From positions 682,001 through 746,000 of the forward strand of contig CAMPEJ010000002.1 in NCBI GenBank assembly GCA_946800325.1: a stretch of DNA of 64,000 nucleotides. The letters run 5' to 3'. This DNA is from Luzula sylvatica. Its lineage: Eukaryota; Streptophyta; Magnoliopsida; Poales; Juncaceae. Under the pieces are notes generated by a model. It was not told where the DNA came from. It saw nothing but the letters and a program-made list of their open reading frames with translations, and ran no database searches. Of this stretch, positions 1-12,194 are shown piece by piece; the stretch's first letter is position 1, and every line of letters begins with the position of its first letter. The position numbers were made by a program, and so were the translations under genes.

Positions 1-124
1 ATTTGAACTCCCCAAAGCATAAACAGATTGTTTTGAATCGAAAAACAAACTTTCTTAGTGTTTGTAAATTTTGGTGAAATGTTATGTGGTAAAAGATACG
101 ATTCAAATGATCTCAAAATACGTT
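1..124 (+). repeat. Reference monomer (map of the 124-bp unit)
   Basis: I use this copy as the coordinate system for the unit. Positions 5-23 hold GAACTCCCCAAAGCATAAA, the only C-rich block. Positions 32-40 (TTTGAATCG) and 99-107 (CGATTCAAA) are perfect 9-bp reverse complements. Inside them, 45-50 (ACAAAC) and 60-65 (GTTTGT) form a 6-bp stem with a 9-nt loop. Positions 102-108 (TTCAAAT) also pair with the first seven bases of the next monomer (ATTTGAA) across 16 nt. Short A or T runs begin at 21, 31, 41, 51, 61, 69, 77, 91, 105, 115 and 125, close to helical phasing. Recurrent variable sites are 26 (G/A), 39-40 (CG, or AG in some copies), 55 (T/G), 73-76 (GGTG, GGTA or GGGG), 85-90 (TGTGGT, TGTAGT, CTGGAA, TGTCGT) and 102-105. 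Confidence 0.93.
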
Positions 125-1105
125 ATTTGAACTCCCCAAAGCATAAACAGATTGTTTTGAATCGAAAAACAAACTTTCGTAATGGTTGTAAATTTTGGTG
201 AAATGTTATGTGGTACAAGATACGATTCAAATGATCTCAAAATACGTTATTTGAACTCCCCAAAGCATAAACAAATTGTTTTGAATCGAAAAACAAACTT
301 TCTTAGTGTTTGTAAATTTTGGTAAAATGTTCTGTGGTAAAAGATACGATTCAAATGATCTCAAAATATGTTATTTGAACTACCCAAAGCATAAACGGAT
401 TGTTTTGAATAGAAAAACAAACTTTCTTAGTGTTTGTAAATTTTGGTGAAATGTTATGTGGTAAAAGATACGATTCAAATGATCTCAAAATACGTTATTT
501 GAACTCCCCAAAGCATAAACAGATTGTTTTGAATCGAAAAACAAACTTTCTTAGTGTTTGTAAATTTTGGTGAAATGTTATGTGGTAAAAGATACGATTC
601 GAATGATCTAAAAATATGTTATTCGAACTCCCCAAAGCATAAACAAATTGTTTTGAATCGAAAAACAAACTTTCGTAGTGTTTGTAAATTTTGGTGAAAT
701 GTTATGTAGTAAAAGATACGATTCCAATGATCTCAAAATACGTTATTTGAACTCCCCAAAGCATAAACAAATTGTTTTGAATCGAAAAACAAACTTTCTT
801 AGTGTTTGTAAATTTTGGTGAAATGTTATGTGGTACAAGAGACGATTCAAATGATCTCAAAATACGTTATTAGAACTCCCCAAAGCATAAACAAATTGTT
901 TTGAATCGAAAAACAAACTTTCTTAGTGTTTGTAAATTTTGGTAAAATGTTATGTGGTAAAAGATACGATTCAAATGATCTCAAAATACGTTATTTGAAC
1001 TCCCCAAAGCATAAACAGATTGTTTTGAATCGAAAAACAAACTTTCTTAGTGTTTGTAAATTTTGGTGAAATGTTATGTGGTAAAAGATACGATTCAAAT
1101 GATGT

Positions 1106-1168
1106 CAAAATATGATTCAAATGATTCAAATGATCTCAAAATACGATTCAAATGATTCAAATGATCCC
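1106..1168 (+). repeat. 9-bp microrepeat expansion (163-bp monomer), leftmost
   Basis: In place of the usual 24 bases before AAAGC there are 63 bases made of four GATTCAAAT units, in two pairs separated by GATCTCAAAATAC. This copy alone has GTCAAAATATG at its start, so it is the most diverged of the set. It is 5,245 bp from the next one. Confidence 0.95.
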
Positions 1169-3349
1169 AAAGCATAAACAGATTGTTTTGAATCGAAAAA
1201 CAAACTTTCTTAGTGTTTGTAAATTTTGGTGAAATGTTATGTAGTAAAAGATACGATTCAAATGATCTCAAAATACGTTATTTGAACTCCCCAAAGCATA
1301 AACAGATTGTTTTGAATCGAAAAGCAAACTTTCTTAGTGTTTGTAAATTTGGGTGAAATGTTATGTGGTAAAAGATACGATTCAAATGATCTCAAAATAC
1401 GTTATTTAAACTCCCCAAAGCATAAACAAATTGTTTTGAATCGAAAAACAAACTTTCTAAGTGTTTGTAAATTTTGGTAAAATGTTATGTGGTAAAATAT
1501 ACGATTCAAATGATCTCAAAATACGTTATTTGAACTCCCCAAAGCATAAACAGATTGTTTTGAATCGAAAAACAAACTTTCTTAGTGTTTGTAAATTTTG
1601 GTGAAATGTTATGTGGTAAAAGATACGATTCAAATGATCTCAAAATACGTTATTTGAACTCCCCAAAGCATAAACAGATTGTTTTGAATCGAAAAACAAA
1701 CTTTCGTAATGTTTGTAAATTTTGGTGAAATGTTATGTGGTACAAGATACGATTCAAATGATCTCAAAATACGTTATTTGAACTCCCCAAAGCATAAACA
1801 AATTGTTTTGAATCGAAAAACAAACTTTCTTAGTGTTTGTAAATTTTTGTAAAATGTTATGTGGTAAAAGATACGATTCAAATGATCTCAAAATATGTTA
1901 TTTGAACTACCCAAAGCATAAACAGATTGTTTTGAATAGAAAAACAAACTTTCTTAGTGTTTGTAAATTTTGGTAAAATGTTATGTAGTAAAAGATACGA
2001 TTCAAATGATCTCAAAATACGTTATTTGAACTCCCCAAAGCATAAACAGATTGTTTTGAATCGAAAAACAAACTTTCTTAGTGTATGTAAATTTTGGTGA
2101 AATGTTATGTGGTAAAAGATACGAATCAAATGATCTCAAAATACGTTATTTGAACTCCCCAAAGCATAAACAGATTGTTTTGAATCGAAAAACAAACTTT
2201 CTTAGTGTTTGTAAATTTGGGTGAAATGTTATGTGGTAAAAGATACGATTCAAATGATCTCAAAATACGTTATTTGAACTCCCCAAAGCATAAACAAATT
2301 GTTTTGAATCGAAAAACAAAATTTCTTAGTGTTTGTAAATTTTGGTAAATTGTTATGTGGTAAAATATACGATTCAAATGATCTCAAAATACGTTACTTG
2401 AACTCCCCAAAGCATAAACAGATTGTTTTGAATCGAAAAACAAACTTTCTTAGTGTTTGTAAATTTTGGTGAAATGTTATGTGGTAAAAGATACGATTCA
2501 AATGATCTCAAAATACGTTATTTGAACTCCCGAAAGCATAAACAGATTGTTTTAAATCGAAAAACAAACTTTCTTAGTGTTTGTAAATTTTGGTGAAATT
2601 TTATGTAGTAAAAGATACGATTCGAATGATCTCAAAATACGTTATTTGAACTCCCCAAAGCATAAACAGATTGTTTTGAATCGAAAAACAAACTGTCTTA
2701 GTGTTTGTAAATTTTGGTGAAATGTTATCTGGAAAAAGATACGATTCAAATGATCCCAAAATACGTTATTTGAACTCCCCAAAGCATAAACAAATTGTTT
2801 TGAATCGAAAAACAAACTTTCTTAGTGTTTGTAAATTTTGGTGAAATGTTATGTGGTAAAAGATACGATTCAAATGATCTCAAAATACGTTATTTGAACT
2901 CACCAAAGCATAAACAGATTGTTTTGAATAGAAAAACAAACTTTCTTAGTGTTTGTAAATTTTGGTGAAATGTTATGTGGTAAAAGATACGATTCAAATG
3001 ATCTCAAAATACGTTATTTGAACTCCCCAAAGCATAAACAGATTGTTTTGAATCGAAAAACAAACTTTCTTAGTGTTTGTAAATTTTGGGGAAATGTTAT
3101 GTGGTAAAAGATACGATTCGAATGATCTAAAAATATGTTATTTGAACTCCCCAAAGCATAAACAAATTGTTTTGAATCGAAAAACAAACTTTCGTAGTGT
3201 TTGTAAATTTTGGTGAAATGTTATGTAGTAAAAGATACGATTCCAATGATCTCAAAATACGTTATTTGAACTCCCCAAAGCATAAACAAATTGTTTTGAA
3301 TCGAAAAACAAACTTTCTTAGTGTTTGTAAATTTTGGTAAAATGTTATG

Positions 3350-5110
3350 TGGTAAAAGATACGATTCAAATGATCTCAAAATACGTTATTTGAACTACCC
3401 AAAGCATAAACAGATTGTTTTGAATCGAAAAACAAACTTTCTTAGTGTTTGTAATATTTGGTGAAATGTTATGTGGTAAAAGATACGATTCAAATGATCT
3501 CAAAATACGTTATTTGAACTCCCCAAAGCATAAACAGATTGTTTTGAATCGAAAAACAAACTTTCGTAATGTTTGTAAATTTTGGTGAAATGTTATGTGG
3601 TACAAGATACGATTCAAATGATCTCAAAATACGTTATTTGAACTCCCCAAAGCATAAACAAATTGTTTTGAATCGAAAAACAAACTTTCTTAGTGTTTGT
3701 AAATTTTGGTAAAATGTTATGTGGTAAAAGATACGATTCAAATGATCTCAAAATACGTTATTTGAACTCCCCAAAGCATAAACAGATTGTTTTGAATCGA
3801 AAAACAAACTTTCTTAGTGTTTAAAATTTTGGTGAAATGTTATCTGGAAAAAGATACGATTCAATTGATCTCAAAATACGTTATTTGAACTCCCCAAAGC
3901 ATAAACAGATTGTTTTGAATCGAAAAACAAACTGTCTTAGTGTTTGTAAATTTTGGTGAAATGTTATCTGGAACAAGATACGATTCAAATGATCTCAAAA
4001 TACGTTATTTGATCTCCCCAAAGCATAAACAAATTGTTTTGAATCGAAAAACAAACTTTCTTAGTGTTTGTAAATTTTGGTGAAATGTTATGTAGTAAAA
4101 GATACGATTCAAATGATCTCAAAATACGTTATTTGAACTCCCCAAAGCATAAACAGATTGTTTTGAATCGAAAAACAAACTTTCTTAGTGTTTGTAAATT
4201 TGGGTGAAATGTTATGTGGTAAAAGATACGATTCAAATGATCTCAAAATACGTTATTTGAACTACCCAAAGCATAAACAGATTGTTTTGAATCGAAAAAC
4301 AAACTTTCTTAGTGTTTGTAAATTTTGGTGAAATGTTATGTGGTAAAAGATACGATTCAAATGATCTCAAAATACGTTATTTGAACTCCCCAAAGCATAA
4401 ACAGATTGTTTTGAATCGAAAAACAAACTTTCGTAATGTTTGTAAATTTTGGTGAAATGTTATGTGGTACAAGATACGATTCAAATGATCTCAAAATACG
4501 TTATTTGAACTCCCCAAAGCATAAACAAATTGTTTTGAATCGAAAAACAAACTTTCTTAGTGTTTGTAAATTTTGGTAAAATGTTATGTGGTAAAAGATA
4601 CGATTCAAATGATCTCAAAATACGTTATTTGAACTCCCCAAAGCATAAACAGATTGTTTTGAATCGAAAAACAAACTTTCTTAGTGTTTAAAATTTTGGT
4701 GAAATGTTATCTGGAAAAAGATACGATTCAATTGATCTCAAAATACGTTATTTGAACTCCCCAAAGCATAAACAGATTGTTTTGAATCGAAAAACAAACT
4801 GTCTTAGTGTTTGTAAATTTTGGTGAAATGTTATCTGGAAAAAGATACGATTCAAATGATCTCAAAATACGTTATTTGAACTCCCCAAAGCATAAACAAA
4901 TTGTTTTGAATCGAAAAACAAACTTTCTTAGTGTTTGTAAATTTTGGTGAAATGTTATGTAGTAAAAGATACGATTCAAATGATCTCAAAATACGTTATT
5001 TGAACTCCCCAAAGCATAAACAGATTGTTTTGAATCGAAAAACAAACTTTCTTAGTGTTTGTAAATTTGGGTGAAATGTTATGTGGTAAAAGATACGATT
5101 CAAATGATCT
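3350..5110 (+). repeat. 867-bp tandem duplication (7-monomer)
   Basis: Diagnostic variants recur 867 bp apart: the TCGTAATG variant at 3,564 and 4,431, the GTTTAAAA 123-bp monomer with TTAG at 3,814 and 4,681, and the ACTACCC variant at 3,394 and 4,261. The period equals six 124-bp monomers plus one 123-bp monomer. Homology breaks near 3,340 on the left and about 5,115 on the right, giving about two copies. The second copy also forms the start of the 2,890-bp HOR. Confidence 0.85.
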
Positions 5111-6350
5111 CAAAATACGTTATTTAAACTCCCCAAAGCATAAACAAATCGTTTTGAATCGAAAAACAAACTTTCTAAGTGTTTGTAAATTTTGGTAAAA
5201 TGTTATGTGGTAAAATATACGATTCAAATGATCTCAAAATACGTTATTTGAACTCCCCAAAGCATAAACAGATTGTTTTGAATCGAAAAACAAACTTTCT
5301 TAGTGTTTGTAAATTTTGGTGAAATGTTATGTGGTAAAAGATACGATTCAAATGATCTCAAAATACGTTATTTGAACTCCCCAAAGCTTAAACAGATTGT
5401 TTTGAATCGAAAAACAAACTTTCGTAATGTTTGTAAATTTTGGTGAAATGTTATGTGGTACAAGATACGATTCAAATGATCTCAAAATACGTTATTTGAA
5501 CTCCCCAAAGCATAAACAAATTGTTTTGAATCGAAAAACAAACTTTCTTAGTGTTTGAAAATTTTGGTAAAATGTTATGTGGTAAAAGATACGATTCAAA
5601 TGATCTCAAAATATGTTATTTGAACTACCCAAAGCATAAACAGATTGTTTTGAATAGAAAAACAAACTTTCTTAGTGTTTGTAAATTTTGGTGAAATGTT
5701 ATGTGGTAAAAGATACGATTCAAATGATCACAAAATACGTTATTTGAACTCCCCAAAGCATAAACAGATTGTTTTGAATCGAAAAACAAACTTTCTTAGT
5801 GTTTGTAAATTTTGGTGAAATGTTATGTGGTAAAAGATACGATTCGAATGATCTAAAAATATGTTATTCGAACTCCCCAAAGCATAAACAAATTGTTTTT
5901 AATCGAAAAACAAACTGTCGTAGTGTTTGTAAATTTTGGTGAAATGTTATGTAGTAAAAGATACGATTCCAATGATCTAAAAATACGTTATTTGAACTCC
6001 CCAAAGCATAAACAAATTGTTTTGAAACGAAAAACAAACTTTCTTGGTGTTTGTAAATTTTGGTGAAATGTTATGTGGTACAAGAGACGATTCAAATGAT
6101 CTCAAAATACGTTATTAGAACTCCCCAAAGCATAAACAAATTGTTTTGAATCGAAAAACAAACTTTCTTAGTGTTTGTAAATTTTGGTAAAATGTTATGT
6201 GGTAAAAGATACGATTCAAATGATCTCAAAATACGTTATTTGAACTCCCCAAAGCATAAACAGATTGTTTTGAATCGAAAAACAAACTTTCTTAGTGTTT
6301 GTAAATTTTGGTGAAATGTTATGTGGTAAAAGATACGATTCAAATGATCT

Positions 6351-6413
6351 CAAAATACGATTCAAATGATTCAAATGATCTCAAAATACGATTCAAATGA
6401 TTCAAATGATCCC
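6351..6413 (+). repeat. 9-bp microrepeat expansion, 2,890-bp HOR copy 1
   Basis: Standard 63-base form: two GATTCAAAT pairs with a GATCTCAAAATAC spacer, ending GATCCC. The expansion replaces the TTATTTGAACTCCCC segment of the normal monomer, so this unit lacks the usual GAACTCC start. Confidence 0.95.
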
Positions 6414-9240
6414 AAAGCATAAACAGATTGTTTTGAATCGAAAAACAAACTTTCTTAGTGTTTGTAAATTTTGGTGAAATGTTATGTAGTAAAAGATACG
6501 ATTCAAATGATCTCAAAATACGTTATTTGAACTCCCCAAAGCATAAACAGATTGTTTTGAATCGAAAAACAAACTTTCTTAGTGTTTGTAAATTTGGGTG
6601 AAATGTTATGTGGTAAAAGATACGATTCAAATGATCTCAAAATAAGTTATTTAAACTCCCCAAAGCATAAACAAATTGTTTTGAATATAAAAACAAACTT
6701 TCTAAGTGTTTGTAAATTTTGGTAAAATGTTATGTGGTAAAATATACGATTCAAATGATCTCAAAATACGTTATTTGAACTCCCCAAAGCATAAACAGAT
6801 TGTTTTGAATCGAAAAACAAACTTTCTTAGTGTTTGTAAATTTTGGGGAAATGTTATGTGGTAAAAGATACGATTCGAATGATCTAAAAATATGTTATTT
6901 GAACTCCCCAAAGCATAAACAAATTGTTTTGAATCGAAAAACAAACTTTCGTAGTGTTTGTAAATTTTGGTGAAATGTTATGTAGTAAAAGATACGATTC
7001 CAATGATCTCAAAATACGTTATTTGAACTCCCCAAAGCATAAACAAATTGTTTTGAATCGAAAAACAAACTTTCTTAGTGTTTGTAAATTTTGGTAAAAT
7101 GTTATGTGGTAAAAGATACGATTCAAATGATCTCAAAATACGTTATTTGAACTACCCAAAGCATAAACAGATTGTTTTGAATCGAAAAACAAACTTTCTT
7201 AGTGTTTGTAAATTTTGGTGAAATGTTATGTGGTAAAAGATACGATTCAAATGATCTCAAAATACGTTATTTGAACTCCCCAAAGCATAAACAGATTGTT
7301 TTGAATCGAAAAACAAACTTTCGTAATGTTTGTAAATTTTGGTGAAATGTTATGTGGTACAAGATACGATTCAAATGATCTCAAAATACGTTATTTGAAC
7401 TCCCCAAAGCATAAACAAATTGTTTTGAATCGAAAAACAAACTTTCTTAGTGTTTGTAAATTTTGGTAAAATGTTATGTGGTAAAAGATACGATTCAAAT
7501 GATCTCAAAATACGTTATTTGAACTCCCCAAAGCATAAACAGATTGTTTTGAATCGAAAAACAAACTTTCTTAGTGTTTAAAATTTTGGTGAAATGTTAT
7601 CTGGAAAAAGATACGATTCAATTGATCTCAAAATACGTTATTTGAACTCCCCAAAGCATAAACAGATTGTTTTGAATCGAAAAACAAACTGTCTTAGTGT
7701 TTGTAAATTTTGGTGAAATGTTATCTGGAAAAAGATACGATTCAAATGATCTCAAAATACGTTATTTGAACTCCCCAAAGCATAAACAAATTGTTTTGAA
7801 TCGAAAAACAAACTTTCTTAGTGTTTGTAAATTTTGGTGAAATGTTATGTAGTAAAAGATACGATTCAAATGATCTCAAAATACGTTATTTGAACTCCCC
7901 AAAGCATAAACAGATTGTTTTGAATCGAAAAACAAACTTTCTTAGTGTTTGTAAATTTGGGTGAAATGTTATGTGGTAAAAGATACGATTCAAATGATCT
8001 CAAAATACGTTATTTAAACTCCCCAAAGCATAAACAAATCGTTTTGAATCGAAAAACAAACTTTCTAAGTGTTTGTAAATTTTGGTAAAATGTTATGTGG
8101 TAAAATATACGATTCAAATGATCTCAAAATACGTTATTTGAACTCCCCAAAGCATAAACAGATTGTTTTGAATCGAAAAACAAACTTTCTTAGTGTTTGT
8201 AAATTTTGGTGAAATCTTATGTGGTAAAAGATACGATTCAAATGATCTCAAAATACGTTATTTGAACTCCCCAAAGCTTAAACAGATTGTTTTGAATCGA
8301 AAAACAAACTTTCGTAATGTTTGTAAATTTTGGTGAAATGTTATGTGGTACAAGATACGATTCAAATGATCTCAAAATACGTTATTTGAACTCCCCAAAG
8401 CATAAACAAATTGTTTTGAATCGAAAAACAAACTTTCTTAGTGTTTGAAAATTTTGGTAAAATGTTATGTGGTAAAAGATACGATTCAAATGATCTCAAA
8501 ATATGTTATTTGAACTACCCAAAGCATAAACAGATTGTTTTGAATAGAAAAACAAACTTTCTTAGTGTTTGTAAATTTTGGTGAAATGTTATGTGGTAAA
8601 AGATACGATTCAAATGATCACAAAATACGTTATTTGAACTCCCCAAAGCATAAACAGATTGTTTTGAATCGAAAAACAAACTTTCTTAGTGTTTGTAAAT
8701 TTTGGTGAAATGTTATGTGGTAAAAGATACGATTCGAATGATCTAAAAATATGTTATTCGAACTCCCCAAAGCATAAAGAAATTGTTTTGAATCGAAAAA
8801 CAAACTGTCGTAGTGTTTGTAAATTTTGGTGAAATGTTATGTAGTAAAAGATACGATTCCAATGATCTCAAAATACGTTATTTGAACTCCCCAAAGCATA
8901 AACAAATTGTTTTGAATCGAAAAACAAACTTTCTTAGTGTTTGTAAATTTTGGTGAAATGTTATGTGGTACAAGAGACGATTCAAATGATCTCAAAATAC
9001 GTTATTAGAACTCCCCAAAGCATAAACAAATTGTTTTGAATCGAAAAACAAACTTTCTTAGTGTTTGTAAATTTTGGTAAAATGTTATGTGGTAAAAGAT
9101 ACGATTCAAATGATCTCAAAATACGTTATTTGAACTCCCCAAAGCATAAACAGATTGTTTTGAATCGAAAAACAAACTTTCTTAGTGTTTGTAAATTTTG
9201 GTGAAATGTTATGTGGTAAAAGATACGATTCAAATGATCT

Positions 9241-9303
9241 CAAAATACGATTCAAATGATTCAAATGATCTCAAAATACGATTCAAATGATTCAAATGAT
9301 CCC
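9241..9303 (+). repeat. 9-bp microrepeat expansion, 2,890-bp HOR copy 2
   Basis: Same form as at 6,351, exactly 2,890 bp later. It is followed at about 9,329 by GAATTAAAAAAAC, an A-run one base longer than usual, which accounts for the 2,891-bp next step. Confidence 0.95.
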
Positions 9304-12131
9304 AAAGCATAAACAGATTGTTTTGAATTAAAAAAACAAACTTTCTTAGTGTTTGTAAATTTTGGTGAAATGTTATGTAGTAAAAGATACGATTCAAATG
9401 ATCTCAAAATACGTTATTTGAACTCCCCAAAGCATAAACAGATTGTTTTGAATCGAAAAACAAACTTTCTTAGTGTTTGTAAATTTGGGTGAAATGTTAT
9501 GTGGTAAAAGATACGATTCAAATGATCTCAAAATACGTTATTTAAACTCCCCAAAGCATAAACAAATTGTTTTGAATATAAAAACAAACTTTCTAAGTGT
9601 TTGTAAATTTTGGTAAAATGTTATGTGTTAAAATATACGATTCAAATGATCTCAAAATACGTTATTTGAACTCCCCAAAGCATAAACAGATTGTTTTGAA
9701 TCGAAAAACAAACTTTCTTAGTGTTTGTAAATTTTGGGGAAATGTTATGTGGTAAAAGATACGATTCGAATGATCTAAAAATATGTTATTTGAACTCCCC
9801 AAAGCATAAACAAATTGTTTTGAATCGAAAAACAAACTTTCGTAGTGTTTGTAAATTTTGGTGAAATGTTATGTAGTAAAAGATACGATTCCAATGATCT
9901 CAAAATACGTTATTTGAACTCCCCAAAGCATAAACAAATTGTTTTGAATCGAAAAACAAACTTTCTTAGTGTTTGTAAATTTTGGTAAAATGTTATGTGG
10001 TAAAAGATACGATTCAAATGATCTCAAAATACGTTATTTGAACTACCCAAAGCATAAACAGATTGTTTTGAATCGAAAAACAAACTTTCTTAGTGTTTGT
10101 AAATTTTGGTGAAATGTTATGTGGTAAAAGATACGATTCAAATGATCTCAAAATACGTTATTTGAACTCCCCAAAGCATAAACAGATTGTTTTGAATCGA
10201 AAAACTAACTTTCGTAATGTTTGTAAATTTTGGTGAAATGTTATGTGGTACAAGATACGATTCAAATGATCTCAAAATACGTTATTTGAACTCCCCAAAG
10301 CATAAACAAATTGTTTTGAATCGAAAAACAAACTTTCTTAGTGTTTGTAAATTTTGGTAAAATGTTATGTGGTAAAAGATACGATTCAAATGATCTCAAA
10401 ATACGTTATTTGAACTCCCCAAAGCATAAACAGATTGTTTTGAATCGAAAAACAAACTTTCTTAGTGTTTAAAATTTTGGTGAAATGTTATCTGGAAAAA
10501 GATACGATTCAATTGATCTCAAAATACGTTATTTGAACTCCCCAAAGCATAAACAGATTGTTTTGAATCGAAAAACAAACTGTCTTAGTGTTTGTAAATT
10601 TTGGTGAAATGTTATCTGGAAAAAGATACGATTCAAATGATCTCAAAATACGTTATTTGAACTCCCCAAAGCATAAACAAATTGTTTTGAATCGAAAAAC
10701 AAACTTTCTTAGTGTTTGTAAATTTTGGTGAAATGTTATGTAGTAAAAGATACGATTCAAATGATCTCAAAATACGTTATTTGAACTCCCCAAAGCATAA
10801 ACAGATTGTTTTGAATCGAAAAACAAACTTTCTTAGTGTTTGTAAATTTGGGTGAAATGTTATGTGGTAAAAGATACGATTCAAATGATCTCAAAATACG
10901 TTATTTAAACTCCCCAAAGCATAAACAAATCGTTTTGAATCGAAAAACAAACTTTCTAAGTGTTTGTAAATTTTGGTAAAATGTTATGTGGTAAAATATA
11001 CGATTCAAATGATCTCAAAATACGTTATTTGAACTCCCCAAAGCATAAACAGATTGTTTTGAATCGAAAAACAAACTTTCTTAGTGTTTGTAAATTTTGG
11101 TGAAATGTTATGTGGTAAAAGATACGATTCAAATGATCTCAAAATACGTTATTTGAACTCCCCAAAGCTTAAACAGATTGTTTTGAATCGAAAAACAAAC
11201 TTTCGTAATGTTTGTAAATTTTGGTGAAATGTTATGTGGTACAAGATACGATTCAAATGATCTCAAAATACGTTATTTGAACTCCCCAAAGCATAAACAA
11301 ATTGTTTTGAATCGAAAAACAAACTTTCTTAGTGTTTGAAAATTTTGGTAAAATGTTATGTGGTAAAAGATACGATTCAAATAATCTCAAAATATGTTAT
11401 TTGAACTACCCAAAGCATAAACAGATTGTTTTGAATAGAAAAACAAACTTTCTTAGTGTTTGTAAATTTTGGTGAAATGTTATGTGGTAAAAGATACGAT
11501 TCAAATGATCTCAAAATACGTTATTTGAACTCCCCAAAGCATAAACAGATTGTTTTGAATCGAAAAACAAACATTCTTAGTGTTTGTAAATTTTGGTGAA
11601 ATGTTATGTGGTAAAAGATACGATTCGAATGATCTAAAAATATGTTATTCGAACTCCCCAAAGCATAAACAAATTGTTTTGAATCGAAAAACAAACTGTC
11701 GTAGTGTTTGTAAATTTTGGTGAAATGTTATGTAGTAAAAGATACGATTCCAATGATCTCAAAATACGTTATTTGAACTCCCCAAAGCATAAACAAATTG
11801 TTTTGAATCGAAAAACAAACTTTCTTAGTGTTTGTAAATTTTGGTGAAATGTTATGTGGTACAAGAGACGATTCAAATGATCTGAAAATACGTTATTAGA
11901 ACTCCCCAAAGCATAAACAAATTGTTTTGAATCGAAAAACAAACTTTCTTAGTGTTTGTAAATTTTGGTAAAATGTTATGTGGTAAAAGATACGATTCAA
12001 ATGATCTCAAAATACGTTATTTGAACTCCCCAAAGCATAAACAGATTGTTTTGAATCGAAAAACAAACTTTCTTAGTGTTTGTAAATTTTGGTGAAATGT
12101 TATGTGGTAAAAGATACGATTCAAATGATCT

Positions 12132-12194
12132 CAAAATACGATTCAAATGATTCAAATGATATCAAAATACGATTCAAATGATTCAAATGATCCC
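12132..12194 (+). repeat. 9-bp microrepeat expansion, 2,890-bp HOR copy 3
   Basis: Same 63-base form with a private change (GATATC for GATCTC in the middle). The next expansion is only 2,144 bp away, marking the switch to the shorter HOR. Confidence 0.95.

Larger units (their letters stand above)
1..3350 (+). repeat. Irregular monomers at the left edge, no clear HOR
   Basis: About 27 monomers of the same satellite with the usual variant classes, but I could not find a repeating order inside this block. It contains one 163-bp monomer (expanded segment at 1,106-1,168, itself carrying unusual substitutions). It also holds one copy, near 2,310-2,760, of a monomer cassette that becomes abundant only right of 26 kb. 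The window cuts the array here, so a period longer than about 3.3 kb could be hidden. Confidence 0.8.

Noticed and set aside
9320..9340. Longer A-run (GAATTAAAAAAAC) as a regulatory tract
   Set aside because: It is a single one-base insertion plus substitution in one monomer and shows no recurrence; it only explains the 2,891-bp HOR step.
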